From: Kurthia massiliensis
Lineage (GTDB): Bacteria; Bacillota; Bacilli; Bacillales_A; Planococcaceae
Reading direction: 5' to 3'
Assembly (NCBI RefSeq): GCF_000285555.1
Contig: NZ_HE610997.1
Span: 594,466 to 658,465 of the forward strand
Length of the DNA: 64,000 bases
The translations under genes were made by a program, and so were the position numbers. Positions 17,971 to 26,498 of this stretch are shown here, piece after piece. Positions within the stretch are counted from its first letter, which is position 1. Every line of letters starts with the position of its first letter. The notes beneath the pieces were generated by a model. That model was not told where the DNA came from and did not search any database. It worked only from the letters and a program-made list of their open reading frames with translations.

Positions 17971-19044
17971 TTATTTTCCTAAAATTGTGTTTAACGTTGA
18001 TGTATCTGCTGCGCGTACGAGTGCGACGATTAATGCTTTCGCTGCGTCGATATCGTCTAAATTAACGATAGAAGCATGTGAATGAATGTATCGTGAGCAA
18101 ATACCGATTACAGAACTTGGCACACCATCGTTCGCTACGTGTACGTTTCCGGCATCCGTACCACCTGGTGAAACAAAATATTGATACGGAATGTTATTCG
18201 TTTCCGCCGTATCTAAAATGAATTCGCGCATGCCTTTATGTGTCACCATCGTACGATCGAAAATGCGTAATAACGGACCGTTACCGAGTTGACCGAACTG
18301 TGTTTTATCCCCTGTTGCATCGTTTGCAGGACTCGCATCTAATGCGAAAAATAAATCCGGTTTAATCATATTGGCCGACACTTTTGCACCGCGTAAGCCG
18401 ACTTCTTCCATAACGTTCGCACCTGCATACAATGTATTCGGTAACGTTTCGCCATGTACTTCTTTCATTAATTCAAGCGCTAAGCCACAACCGTAACGGT
18501 TATCCCAAGCTTTCGCCATCACTTTTTTCGGATTCGCCATCACTTGGAATTTGCTATCTGGAATAATAGATTGACCAGGTACAACACCCATTGAAATCGC
18601 ATCTTCGCGATCGTCCGCACCGATATCAATTAACATATTTTTAATTTCCATCGGTTTGTTGCGTTGCTCTGGTGATAGTAAATGTGGTGGAACAGAGGCG
18701 ATGACACCAGGAATTGGACCATTTTTATCTGTATATACTTGTACGCGTTGTGCAAGCATTACTTGATTTGACCAGCCACCAAGCGTTTGGAAACGAATCA
18801 TCCCATTGTCAGTAATTTGTGTCACCATAAATGCGACTTCATCCATATGACCCGCTACTAAAATTTTCGGTGTACCTTCCGCGCCATGTTTGACACCGAA
18901 AATGCCCCCTAAATTGTCTTGAACGATTTCATCACTATATTGTTCTAAATATGTACGCATGTAAGCACGTACCGCATGTTCATTACCAGGTGCACCTGGT
19001 AATTCTGTTAACGTTTTAAACATCTCAAGCGTTTGTTGTTCCAA
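17971..19044 (-). CDS. ytoP: M42 family metallo-aminopeptidase (YtoP / glutamyl aminopeptidase type)
   Basis: 357 residues, cytoplasmic tetrahedral aminopeptidase family. Dinuclear metal and catalytic residues are visible: [10 protein letters not shown] (His), AWDNRYGCG (Asp), VMEEVGLRG (two Glu), ALDAS (Asp) and a late RYIHSHASI (His). Start is TTG at 19044, with GGGGAGG eight bases upstream and no better alternative. Terminator at 17931-17965. Confidence 0.92.
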   Translation of the reverse strand: MEQQTLEMFKTLTELPGAPGNEHAVRAYMRTYLEQYSDEIVQDNLGGIFGVKHGAEGTPKILVAGHMDEVAFMVTQITDNGMIRFQTLGGWSNQVMLAQRVQVYTDKNGPIPGVIASVPPHLLSPEQRNKPMEIKNMLIDIGADDREDAISMGVVPGQSIIPDSKFQVMANPKKVMAKAWDNRYGCGLALELMKEVHGETLPNTLYAGANVMEEVGLRGAKVSANMIKPDLFFALDASPANDATGDKTQFGQLGNGPLLRIFDRTMVTHKGMREFILDTAETNNIPYQYFVSPGGTDAGNVHVANDGVPSSVIGICSRYIHSHASIVNLDDIDAAKALIVALVRAADTSTLNTILGK

Positions 19045-19303
19045 TGTAAATTCCTCCCCTTACTTCCATTAATGCTGCAATTTTCAGTCATTTATATGTG
19101 TGGGTGTCCTAAAATTAGACATCTCTTACGTACTATTGTAGCTTTCTATGACTTTAATTGCTACATTACTCTTTTGATTCTCGTAAACATTCGCAACTTT
19201 TCTAAAAATGAACGTTTCTTCAGCGTAACCTCTATTTTCTGTTTACACTTCTTTTCGTTCGTATGATACACTATAAGCATAGTTAAATTAAGGGGGAAAA
19301 CCA

Positions 19304-19618
19304 ATGAAATTACGTGACTTTTTAGTTGGCGTTGCAACTGGTGTTGCAGCAGCATACGTTCTTAAAGAAGCTTCTACACGTGTAAACCCAAACCGCAATC
19401 CTAACGCTGTACTTGAAGACATTAAAAACAAGTTCAAAGAAGAAGGCCCAATTGATGGCTCTTGGATCTACATGCAACCGGAATCATTCAAAAAAGAAAA
19501 CATTTCAATCCCTGTTTACAAAGGCGGCATCTCTCGCGTAGAAGATGGCGAACAAGTAAACTTCGAATTCGCTGCTGATGCAAAAAGCGGTGCAATTGTT
19601 GACTTAGTACGCGTTTAA
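19304..19618 (+). CDS. ytzB: YtzB-like small protein, PepSY-type
   Basis: 104 residues: a short hydrophobic N-terminal helix (FLVGVATGVAAAYVL, about 6-20) and then a charged domain with PepSY-like character (SISRVEDG-type core; ENISIPVYKGGISRVEDG, AKSGAIVDLVRV). Matches B. subtilis YtzB in length and position between ytoP and ytnP. Function unknown. SD AAGGGGG precedes the ATG; a strong terminator follows. Confidence 0.8.
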   Translation: MKLRDFLVGVATGVAAAYVLKEASTRVNPNRNPNAVLEDIKNKFKEEGPIDGSWIYMQPESFKKENISIPVYKGGISRVEDGEQVNFEFAADAKSGAIVDLVRV

Positions 19619-19631
19619 TACGTATACGATG

Positions 19632-19664
19632 ACAGACTAAGCTGCATACTTAGTCTGTTTTTTT
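19632..19664 (+). terminator. Terminator of ytzB
   Basis: ACAGACTAAG / CTTAGTCTGT hairpin with a seven-T tail. Confidence 0.9.
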
Positions 19665-19670
19665 GTGCAA

Positions 19671-19708
19671 AAAAACAAAGGGCCTCGTTTGAAGCGATGC
19701 CCTTTGTT
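19671..19708 (-). terminator. Terminator of ytnP
   Basis: Minus-strand AACAAAGGGC / GCCCTTTGTT hairpin (with short internal mismatches) followed by TTTTTT. Confidence 0.85.
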
Positions 19709-19710
19709 CA

Positions 19711-20571
19711 TTAAATGCCGTAATCAGCGTGCGTAACTTTTACTTCTTCTAATACTTCTTTGCCAGTCGGGTCCCACTTAATAACACGGTGGAAGTTATC
19801 GTGATAAAACGACACATAATACCCTTCTTCTAAAATCGCTTTCGTCAGACGTTCTTTCGCAAAAATCGATGTCATTGGGTAATCATCGTACGCCATCACC
19901 CATAACGGATTTTGATGCGCTGTCGTCGCTAAAATATCGCCCATATGAATGAGCGTATCCCCTTGCTGTTCAAAGCGGATGACCGCATGACCGTCGCTAT
20001 GACCGCCTGTATGTTCAAGCGTAATGCCTGGTACGACTTCGAATGTTTCCGTAAACGTTTTGACTTGTTTTTCAATTGGTTCCCAGTTTTCACGCCAATA
20101 TGTCGCTTTTGAACGGATATTCGGATTTCTTAATTCATTCCATTCAACTTCTGACGTATAAATCGTCGCATTTTTAAATACTGATACGAGCTCATTGCCT
20201 TCGTACTTCGTCAATCCACTCGCATGGTCAAAATGCATATGTGTCATTAAGATGACGTCAATATCGTCCGGCGTTAAATCAAGCGCCGCTAAACTTTCTT
20301 CAATGTGCGATTCGCGTGTCACACCGAAATTACGCTTTTGTTTATCATTTAATTTTCCACTACCAATGCCCGAATCCACTAAATAATTCGTGTCCCCGTA
20401 TTGTACTAAAATTGGGTGTGTCGGTAATGGAATTTGGTTATTGTCGTTCACTTCATACTTACGTGTCCATAGTGGTTTTGGTACAACACCAAACATTGCT
20501 CCCCCATCAAGCCATGTCATCCCACCGTCTAACCATGTAAAGCGCATATCATGAAATTGAAAATGATCCAT
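19711..20571 (-). CDS. ytnP: Metallo-beta-lactamase-fold hydrolase YtnP (quorum-quenching lactonase type)
   Basis: 286 residues (B. subtilis YtnP 281). Zinc-binding motif HMHFDHA (in ILMTHMHFDHASGLTKYEG) with later ligands in HTGGHSDGH and HMGDI. The N-terminal GGAMFGVVPKPLWTRKY block is typical of this family, which includes AHL-type lactonases; B. subtilis YtnP degrades a Streptomyces signalling compound. Substrate here is unknown. Cytoplasmic, single gene between two terminators. Confidence 0.88.
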   Translation of the reverse strand: MDHFQFHDMRFTWLDGGMTWLDGGAMFGVVPKPLWTRKYEVNDNNQIPLPTHPILVQYGDTNYLVDSGIGSGKLNDKQKRNFGVTRESHIEESLAALDLTPDDIDVILMTHMHFDHASGLTKYEGNELVSVFKNATIYTSEVEWNELRNPNIRSKATYWRENWEPIEKQVKTFTETFEVVPGITLEHTGGHSDGHAVIRFEQQGDTLIHMGDILATTAHQNPLWVMAYDDYPMTSIFAKERLTKAILEEGYYVSFYHDNFHRVIKWDPTGKEVLEEVKVTHADYGI

Positions 20572-20658
20572 CTCTATATCCCCCTTATTTGAAAAATACA
20601 GTTTAATCGTAACATATTATTGCTTAAAATAGAATATTTTTACATTTTATAGAAACAA

Positions 20659-20688
20659 AAACTCCTCACGAATATCGTAAGGAGTTAT
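20659..20688 (-). terminator. Terminator of trmB
   Basis: Minus-strand ACTCCTTACGA / TCGTGAGGAGT with following TTTTTG. Confidence 0.85.
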
Positions 20689-20693
20689 CGTCA

Positions 20694-21344
20694 TTATTTT
20701 TCAGTAACGAATTGTGCTTCTAGACGGTAAATCGGTTGACCTTTAGAAGAGAATTTTTCTTCGTATTCCGTCATGATGTTGTCTTCTACATCATCGTTGT
20801 GTAAATCTAATGATACTAATTTTAATTGCATGCCATAATCAGTCATGCTAATTAAAGAGTATTCGAATAAACCACGGTTATCCGTTTTGAAGTGGATTTC
20901 ACCGTTGTCGATTAATACGTTTTCATAAAGGCTTAAGAAACCAGCGTGTGTTAAACGGCGTTTCGCATGGCGTGTTTTTGGCCATGGATCTGAGAAGTTT
21001 AAGTAAACGCGTGATACGTCGCCTTTTGCAAAGTATTCTTCTAATTTAGAACCGTTTACGTTTAATAAACGTAAGTTCGATGGTTGACCAGCATCTATTG
21101 CCTTTTTCGCAGCAATCACGATGACACTATCAAATAATTCAATACCAATATAGTTAATATCCGGGTTTGCTTGCGCCATACCTGTAATAAATTGACCTTT
21201 ACCTGTACCTACTTCAATGTGAACAGGATTGTCATTTCCAAATAATTCATTCCAACGACCTTTATAGTCTTCTGGGTTTGGCACGACTAAATCTTGATGT
21301 TCATTCAAGTAGTCTTCTGCCCAAGGTTTGTTACGTAATCTCAA
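20694..21344 (-). CDS. trmB: tRNA (guanine-N7-)-methyltransferase
   Basis: Forms m7G46 in tRNA with S-adenosylmethionine. 216 residues (B. subtilis 213). SAM-binding block [28 protein letters not shown] and the signature [19 protein letters not shown] are intact, as is the C-terminal [13 protein letters not shown]. Cytoplasmic. Confidence 0.95.
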   Translation of the reverse strand: MRLRNKPWAEDYLNEHQDLVVPNPEDYKGRWNELFGNDNPVHIEVGTGKGQFITGMAQANPDINYIGIELFDSVIVIAAKKAIDAGQPSNLRLLNVNGSKLEEYFAKGDVSRVYLNFSDPWPKTRHAKRRLTHAGFLSLYENVLIDNGEIHFKTDNRGLFEYSLISMTDYGMQLKLVSLDLHNDDVEDNIMTEYEEKFSSKGQPIYRLEAQFVTEK

Positions 21345-21473
21345 CGTGCTTTCCTCATTTCTATAAGTTGCATTTCAACAATTCATTTTCCAAGAAATCA
21401 AGCAATTAGTCAAGCATCTTACGTAGAACACGCAAACGTGACTAGGTGATAACATGACTTCACGATTGGACGA

Positions 21474-22493
21474 TTATAAATCGAATTTTTCAATATCTTC
21501 TTTTGTTTTGTACCAGTCCGCGCGGTTAAATGATGTCGTTTGAGAATGCGTCAACAACGCTTCTGCTGCTTTAAATTGCAAATGCTTCATTGGCGACGGG
21601 TTACGTTTCAGTTGATCGAACCATTCTGTGTAATGGCGGCGGTCAACAATTTTAATATCGTATAAAGAACCAGGATAATCGATATAGCCGTTACGCGATA
21701 ATAAGATGCGGTGAATATCGAGTGATACGTCTGCTTCTTCAAAAATTTGACGAACGACACGCTCCATACGATTTAAACTAATAAGTGGGTTTAACACTTT
21801 TTTATCTTGATTGCCAATTTTTTTCGTCCAAAAACGTGTTTTGCTATCACCCGTAAAAGCTGCTACGTCTTCTTCTTCAATCAATTGAATAACGAAACAT
21901 TCCGTCGGTGCTAATACGATAACCCCTACTTCTACAGGTGCTTTTTTTAACTGTAAAATCGGATCATATAATACAAAGTACGTATCAGGCAATCGTTGTA
22001 CGAGCGTTCGTAACCATGTGTCACGCTGATATTTTGGATCAATATGTGATTTTTCACGCAACGTCGAACTTGCCCATTTCAGTTGAAAATGGAACAACTG
22101 ATCTAAATACATCCGTTTTAAATCTTGCTCTGTTTGTGGATGATATAACAATGTCGGATTAAAATTAAGCGTCGTTTCTTCATTTGGAATATCTTCTGCC
22201 TCGTCAAGCGTATCATCAAAATGCAGTTGTGATGTATTTTGTTCCCACGGATTATCCCAACTATCTTTATGACTTTTACGATGGAAAATACGCTTTAAAA
22301 TATTTCCTTTCTTTTCAGATGCTTCATCAATCATATTTTCTTCAAGTTCTAATGCAGCGTTATCGTTCGCATGCCATTCGTCTTTCATACGTTTCCATTG
22401 CACATGCTTTAAACGCACATATTGCGTCGGATAACGTTTCAAATCAATTTGATATCTTGATACGTAATCCTGTAGCTTAATTAACTGTGCCAA
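21474..22493 (-). CDS. NERD-domain (nuclease-related) protein
   Basis: 339 residues. The C-terminal half (about 185-290) looks like a NERD domain: YFVLYDPILQLKKAPVEVGV, a hydrophobic strand (GVIVLAPTECFVIQLIEEED) and LISLNRMERVVRQIFEEA. The N-terminal 150 residues are charged and poorly structured. NERD domains are predicted to be related to DNA-processing nucleases; no activity is established for this group. I start at TTG 22493 (GGAGGG seven bases upstream), because the longer frame from 22550 reads through the terminator of the upstream gene. Similar proteins sit next to dat/pepV in Planococcaceae. Confidence 0.7.
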   Translation of the reverse strand: MAQLIKLQDYVSRYQIDLKRYPTQYVRLKHVQWKRMKDEWHANDNAALELEENMIDEASEKKGNILKRIFHRKSHKDSWDNPWEQNTSQLHFDDTLDEAEDIPNEETTLNFNPTLLYHPQTEQDLKRMYLDQLFHFQLKWASSTLREKSHIDPKYQRDTWLRTLVQRLPDTYFVLYDPILQLKKAPVEVGVIVLAPTECFVIQLIEEEDVAAFTGDSKTRFWTKKIGNQDKKVLNPLISLNRMERVVRQIFEEADVSLDIHRILLSRNGYIDYPGSLYDIKIVDRRHYTEWFDQLKRNPSPMKHLQFKAAEALLTHSQTTSFNRADWYKTKEDIEKFDL

Positions 22494-22530
22494 GCTGATC
22501 CCTCCAATTGCGTCTGCTCGAACAAAAGAA

Positions 22531-22580
22531 GAGACTGCCGAAACGTTCATCTTACTTTGAACTTTCTCGGGACAGCCCCC
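22531..22580 (-). terminator. Terminator of the D-amino acid aminotransferase gene
   Basis: Minus-strand nested inverted repeats: GGGGCTGTC...GGCAGTCTC outside and AAGTTCA...TGAACGTTT inside. The tail is not T-rich, so efficiency is uncertain. Confidence 0.5.
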
Positions 22581-22618
22581 TCACGTTTGTATACATACTA
22601 GTATATCGGTTTATCGTA

Positions 22619-23467
22619 TTAAATTGTAATGCTTTGTTGAACTTTTGCATTAAAAGCTTGTTGTAGTTTACGCGTCCATGGTCCCGGTTTTCCATTTTGA
22701 ATGACGGTATCGTTAATTTTAACGATTGGCGATACTTCTGCGCCTGTCGATGTGAAGAATACTTCGTCCATCGCAAGAAGCGCTTCGACGGTCATCGCTT
22801 CTTCAATGACTTCAATACCTTCTTCTTCCGCGCAGCGTAATACGACTTGACGTGTAATCCCGTTCAAAATTAAATTGTTCGCAGGATGCGTATATACTTT
22901 GCCATCTTTTATGCCATATACATTTGATGATGAACCTTCCGTCACGATATTGCCACGGTGTAAAATTGCTTCGTCACAATTCGCTTCGTGTGCAGCTTGT
23001 TTCGCTAGCACAGCACCTAATAAATTTAAACTTTTAATGTCACAACGCAACCAACGAATATCTTCGTACAATAGCGCTGAAATGCCATTTTCAAACTGTT
23101 CGATTGGACGTTCACTAACTTGTGTGTACGCCGTAAACACCGCTGTCGCATTTTCCGGGAAATAATGTTGGCGCTCTGCTACGCCGCGTGTAATTTGCAT
23201 ATACACATGCCCTGTTTCTAATTGATCGGCTTCGACTAAATCGTACACCATTTTGTGTAATACATCTTTCGTATATGGAATGACGATGCGTAATTCATCT
23301 GCTGAACGATAAAAACGGTCGATATGTGCAGTCATTTCAAATAAGTTACCGTCATATACTTTCACGACCTCATAAACGCCGTCACCAAACTGATAACCAC
23401 GATCTTCTGGATCGATTGTTGCCTCATTACGATTCATTAGTCGATTATTTACCCAAATATGTGTCAT
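22619..23467 (-). CDS. dat: D-amino acid aminotransferase
   Basis: PLP enzyme of fold type IV that makes D-glutamate and D-alanine for peptidoglycan. 282 residues, exactly the length of the Bacillus sp. YM-1 enzyme. PLP lysine is Lys145 (RCDIKSLNLL); YQFGDGVYEV, EGSSSNVYGI and LNGITRQVVL are also present. I use the ATG at 23467 (GAAGGAG ten bases upstream) rather than the GTG at 23476. Confidence 0.94.
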   Translation of the reverse strand: MTHIWVNNRLMNRNEATIDPEDRGYQFGDGVYEVVKVYDGNLFEMTAHIDRFYRSADELRIVIPYTKDVLHKMVYDLVEADQLETGHVYMQITRGVAERQHYFPENATAVFTAYTQVSERPIEQFENGISALLYEDIRWLRCDIKSLNLLGAVLAKQAAHEANCDEAILHRGNIVTEGSSSNVYGIKDGKVYTHPANNLILNGITRQVVLRCAEEEGIEVIEEAMTVEALLAMDEVFFTSTGAEVSPIVKINDTVIQNGKPGPWTRKLQQAFNAKVQQSITI

Positions 23468-23547
23468 TATGCACACGCTCCTTCAATTTAACTGTACCGC
23501 TATTATCACAAATATTGTGTGAAATATCAAAAAAATATGTCACATCA

Positions 23548-23590
23548 AAAAAAGGCGAAGCCGCGTGTGAAGCCGCTTCGCCCTTTTGTT
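23548..23590 (-). terminator. Terminator of pepV
   Basis: Minus-strand GGGCGAAGCGGCTTC / GCGGCTTCGCC hairpin followed by TTTTTT. Confidence 0.85.
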
Positions 23591-23593
23591 TGA

Positions 23594-24994
23594 TTAATCG
23601 TTCGTTGTTGCTAATGCAACGATAGCATCTGCGTAAATTGCTGCCGCTTTTACTAAATTTTCGACAACGACAAATTCATCGTGTTGATGTGCGACATCTC
23701 CCTCACCTGGGAATAACATACCGAATGCAACACCTGTCGGTAATTCACGTGCATACGTACCGCCACCTGTTGATAGCAATGTCGCTTTTTCACCTGTATG
23801 ACGTTCATAAACAGCTGATAACTTTTGGACCAATTCTTCTTCAGACGCCACATAATGTGGTTTTGAATCTTCAACAATGATAAGTTCAAATCCCGTACCT
23901 GCTAGTGCTGCACGTCCTTTTTCAATCATCTCGTCAAATTCATAAGACACAGAGTAACGCATCGATACGCGTACTTCGCCAATGCGACCTGCTTCAAATT
24001 CAATAATACCCGCATTTAACGTCGTATCGCCAGACATATCGTCGCTATACGCTAAACCGAGCGCATGACCACGTGTTTCGCTCGCAAAACCTTTTACGAT
24101 AAAATCAATAAAGCGTTTTGATGTCGGTGTATTCACAACGTCTGCTAAAAATACAGCGAGCTTCACTGCTGCATTGACACCATTGTTCGGTTCCATCGCA
24201 TGTGCTGATACACCTTTTAACGTTACGGTATACGAATTATTTTCATTGTTCGTTATTTCGCCTGTTAACGATTGTTGTTGAATGTACGCATTAAAAGCAT
24301 CAACGATAGATGCATCGACATGTTGCAACGTAGCTGTCGCAAAATCAGGTACCATATTCGTACGGTGGCCCGCGTTGAATGTGCGTAATTGTTCGTCATC
24401 GTCTGTCACATCTTGCAAACGGTAAATCGTATCCGCTATCCCTTTTTCTGCATTGATCATCGGGAACTCAGCATCTGGTGCAAAGCCTAATGTCGGTACT
24501 TCTTCATTTGCTATATAGTGCTCGATACAACGGAAGCCCGTTTCTTCATCTGTACCGATAATCATTCGAACGCGGCGATCTAATTTAATTCCTGCGTCTT
24601 TTACCATTTTCATCGCAAGCCATGCAGCCATCGTTGGTCCTTTATCATCAATCGCACCGCGACCGTATAACTTTCCGTCCTCAATTTCACCACCGAATGG
24701 CGCGTGTACCCAATCGCTACCTGCTGGTACGACGTCGACGTGACAAAGAATGCCGACCATTTCATCGCCATCGCCCATTTCGATAAAGCCAACTTTGTTG
24801 TCCATATTAACAGTGCGCATGCCCGCTGCATCACCTTTTTCTAACATCCACTGTAACGCTTTTAATGGTCCTTCTCCGAAAGGCACTGTCGGTGTCGCTG
24901 TCGCTTCATCGAGCACGCTATCAATTTGAATGAGTGCTTGTAAATCTGCAATCATTTCTCCCTCACGTTTTTTCGCTTGTGCTAACCAATTCAT
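23594..24994 (-). CDS. pepV: Dipeptidase PepV (M20 family)
   Basis: Cytoplasmic dinuclear-zinc dipeptidase, 466 residues (Lactobacillus PepV 470). Metal and catalytic residues: GILCHVDVVPAG (His), RGAIDDKGPTMA (Asp), IIGTDEETGFRC (Glu-Glu), FAPDAEFP (Asp), and the late GGGTYAREL. Start ATG at 24994 with AAGGAGG about ten bases upstream. Confidence 0.93.
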   Translation of the reverse strand: MNWLAQAKKREGEMIADLQALIQIDSVLDEATATPTVPFGEGPLKALQWMLEKGDAAGMRTVNMDNKVGFIEMGDGDEMVGILCHVDVVPAGSDWVHAPFGGEIEDGKLYGRGAIDDKGPTMAAWLAMKMVKDAGIKLDRRVRMIIGTDEETGFRCIEHYIANEEVPTLGFAPDAEFPMINAEKGIADTIYRLQDVTDDDEQLRTFNAGHRTNMVPDFATATLQHVDASIVDAFNAYIQQQSLTGEITNNENNSYTVTLKGVSAHAMEPNNGVNAAVKLAVFLADVVNTPTSKRFIDFIVKGFASETRGHALGLAYSDDMSGDTTLNAGIIEFEAGRIGEVRVSMRYSVSYEFDEMIEKGRAALAGTGFELIIVEDSKPHYVASEEELVQKLSAVYERHTGEKATLLSTGGGTYARELPTGVAFGMLFPGEGDVAHQHDEFVVVENLVKAAAIYADAIVALATTND

Positions 24995-25180
24995 ATCCGA
25001 AAAACCTCCTTCATACAATACTATCAGTGTACAACGTATTGCCTTTTATTGAATAGCAAAACTATAAAATACGAACATTAAATTAAATAAATCTTATAAT
25101 TATTCGTTTACTGACCGTAAATTTTTGGTACTTCAACATTTTTTTGAGGTAAATATATGGAATGTTGTTTGTTTTTCGGC

Positions 25181-25249
25181 TATAATGGTGGTGTCAGAAA
25201 CAATCTGGCCATTAAAACTGAAAAGGGGATGTCTAAGGCAGCCTATAAT
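25181..25249 (+). promoter_or_regulatory. Promoter region and leader of ytzE
   Basis: Two TATAAT sequences, at 25181-25186 and 25244-25249, lie 126 and 63 bp before the ytzE ATG. Neither has a good -35. The interval includes an AGGC/GCCT inverted repeat around the second. Confidence 0.4.
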
Positions 25250-25311
25250 AGCCTAAGAAACTTGTATCGTCCGCTAGTCTTGAGAAAAAAGATGAAGGAG
25301 TGGTTCACCTT

Positions 25312-25533
25312 ATGAAACCAACAACTGATCGGATGCTTAATCGCATTAAAGATGTGTATATGTATATCCATGAAAATGGGACTGTAACTACGCAAGATTT
25401 AGTCGATGAATTTGGCATCACTCCTCGCACCATTCAGAGAGATTTGAATGTGTTAGCCTATAACGACTTGGTAGAAAGTCCAAGCAGAGGTAAATGGACA
25501 ACGACGCGTAAAAAAGTGAAAATGACATCTTAG
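25312..25533 (+). CDS. ytzE: Small DeoR-type helix-turn-helix regulator YtzE
   Basis: 73 residues, consisting only of the DeoR winged helix-turn-helix (VTTQDLVDEFGITPRTIQRD), with no sugar-phosphate sensor domain. Length and sequence are those of B. subtilis YtzE. Target genes unknown. I start at ATG 25312; the GTG at 25300 is part of the SD region GAAGGAGTG. Confidence 0.88.
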   Translation: MKPTTDRMLNRIKDVYMYIHENGTVTTQDLVDEFGITPRTIQRDLNVLAYNDLVESPSRGKWTTTRKKVKMTS

Positions 25534-25569
25534 AAAGGTTCAACGAGCGAATCTCACGCCTTTTCGTTG

Positions 25570-25690
25570 AATGAGAAGCTACTCGCCCTAAGAATATTAA
25601 ACATGCTGATGGCCGACTTCTCAAACTCATATTCAGTAACGAAATAAAAATAATGACCATGCTGCGTCGCTTGGTCATTATTTTTGCCAA
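25570..25690 (+). ncRNA. Candidate structured RNA downstream of ytzE
   Basis: A long imperfect stem TGAGAAG...CTTCTCA (25570s to 25625) is followed by a 14-bp perfect stem AAAAATAATGACCA/TGGTCATTATTTTT (25645-25686). No promoter is evident. It may simply be a structured 3' UTR of ytzE with a terminator. Confidence 0.3.
25645..25686. terminator. Bidirectional terminator after ytzE
   Basis: AAAAATAATGACCA / TGGTCATTATTTTT perfect inverted repeat; A run before, T run after. Confidence 0.85.
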
Positions 25691-25716
25691 CAAATATAAC
25701 AATGTCTTACATAATA

Positions 25717-25744
25717 CGTATCGCGCCTGCGATGCGTTTTTTTT
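25717..25744 (+). terminator. Second plus-strand terminator
   Basis: CGTATCGC / GCGATGCG (one G-T wobble) with GCCT loop and eight T. Confidence 0.75.
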
Positions 25745-25751
25745 ATGCACA

Positions 25752-25778
25752 AAAAAAGCCGGCAAATGCCGACTTTTT
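25752..25778 (-). terminator. Terminator of the pseudouridine synthase gene
   Basis: Minus-strand GTCGGCA / TGCCGGC followed by TTTTTTT. Confidence 0.85.
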
Positions 25779-25779
25779 A

Positions 25780-26490
25780 TTAGCGATCTTGTAACAGCGC
25801 TACTTCTTCTTTTGTTAATTCACGATACTGTCCAAGTTCAAGTGCTGGATCTAATTCAAGCGGCCCCATTGATAAACGTTTTAAATACGTCACTTCGGTA
25901 CCGATTGCTTTAAACATACGCTTTACTTGGTGGAACTTACCTTCTGAAATTTCAAGTTCGATTTCAGATTGCTCACCACTCGCTAAAATGTTTAACTTCG
26001 CGGGCTTCGTTTGATAGCCGTCATCAATGACAACGCCTTCCTCAAACAATGCGATATGTTCTTCTTTCACTTCTCCATCAATTTGCGCGTAATACACTTT
26101 CGGCACGTGCTTTTTCGGAGATAGTAAATTATGTGTTAATTGACCATCGTTCGTAATGAGTAAGAAACCTTCTGTATCTTTGTCTAAACGACCAACTGGA
26201 AACGGCTCGTAATGTTGATGGAACGGTTCTAATAAATCGATAACTGTCGGGTCGTAATTGTCCTCTGTCGCTGAGATGACGCCTGCTGGCTTATTCATTA
26301 ATAAATAAATGAATGGCTCATACGTCACACGCTCGCCGAAGATGACGACGTTTTGTTTGTCTGGGTCTACTTGTAAACCGACATCTTTCACTTCTACGCC
26401 ATCTACTGTGACAGCTTTTTGTTTAATGAGCTTTTTCACGTCTTTACGTGTCCCAAAGCCCATATTCGCTAATAATTTATCTAAGCGCAT
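25780..26490 (-). CDS. rsuA: 16S rRNA pseudouridine synthase, RsuA family
   Basis: 236 residues: N-terminal S4 RNA-binding domain (about 1-60, MRLDKLLANMGFGTRKDVKK) and RsuA/RluB-type catalytic domain with the catalytic Asp in VGRLDKDTEGFLLITNDG. Corresponds to B. subtilis YtzG/RsuA, predicted to modify U516 of 16S rRNA. The gene begins eight bases after the stop of murJ, so the two are one transcript. Confidence 0.9.
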   Translation of the reverse strand: MRLDKLLANMGFGTRKDVKKLIKQKAVTVDGVEVKDVGLQVDPDKQNVVIFGERVTYEPFIYLLMNKPAGVISATEDNYDPTVIDLLEPFHQHYEPFPVGRLDKDTEGFLLITNDGQLTHNLLSPKKHVPKVYYAQIDGEVKEEHIALFEEGVVIDDGYQTKPAKLNILASGEQSEIELEISEGKFHQVKRMFKAIGTEVTYLKRLSMGPLELDPALELGQYRELTKEEVALLQDR

Positions 26491-26498
26491 AAAATCTC

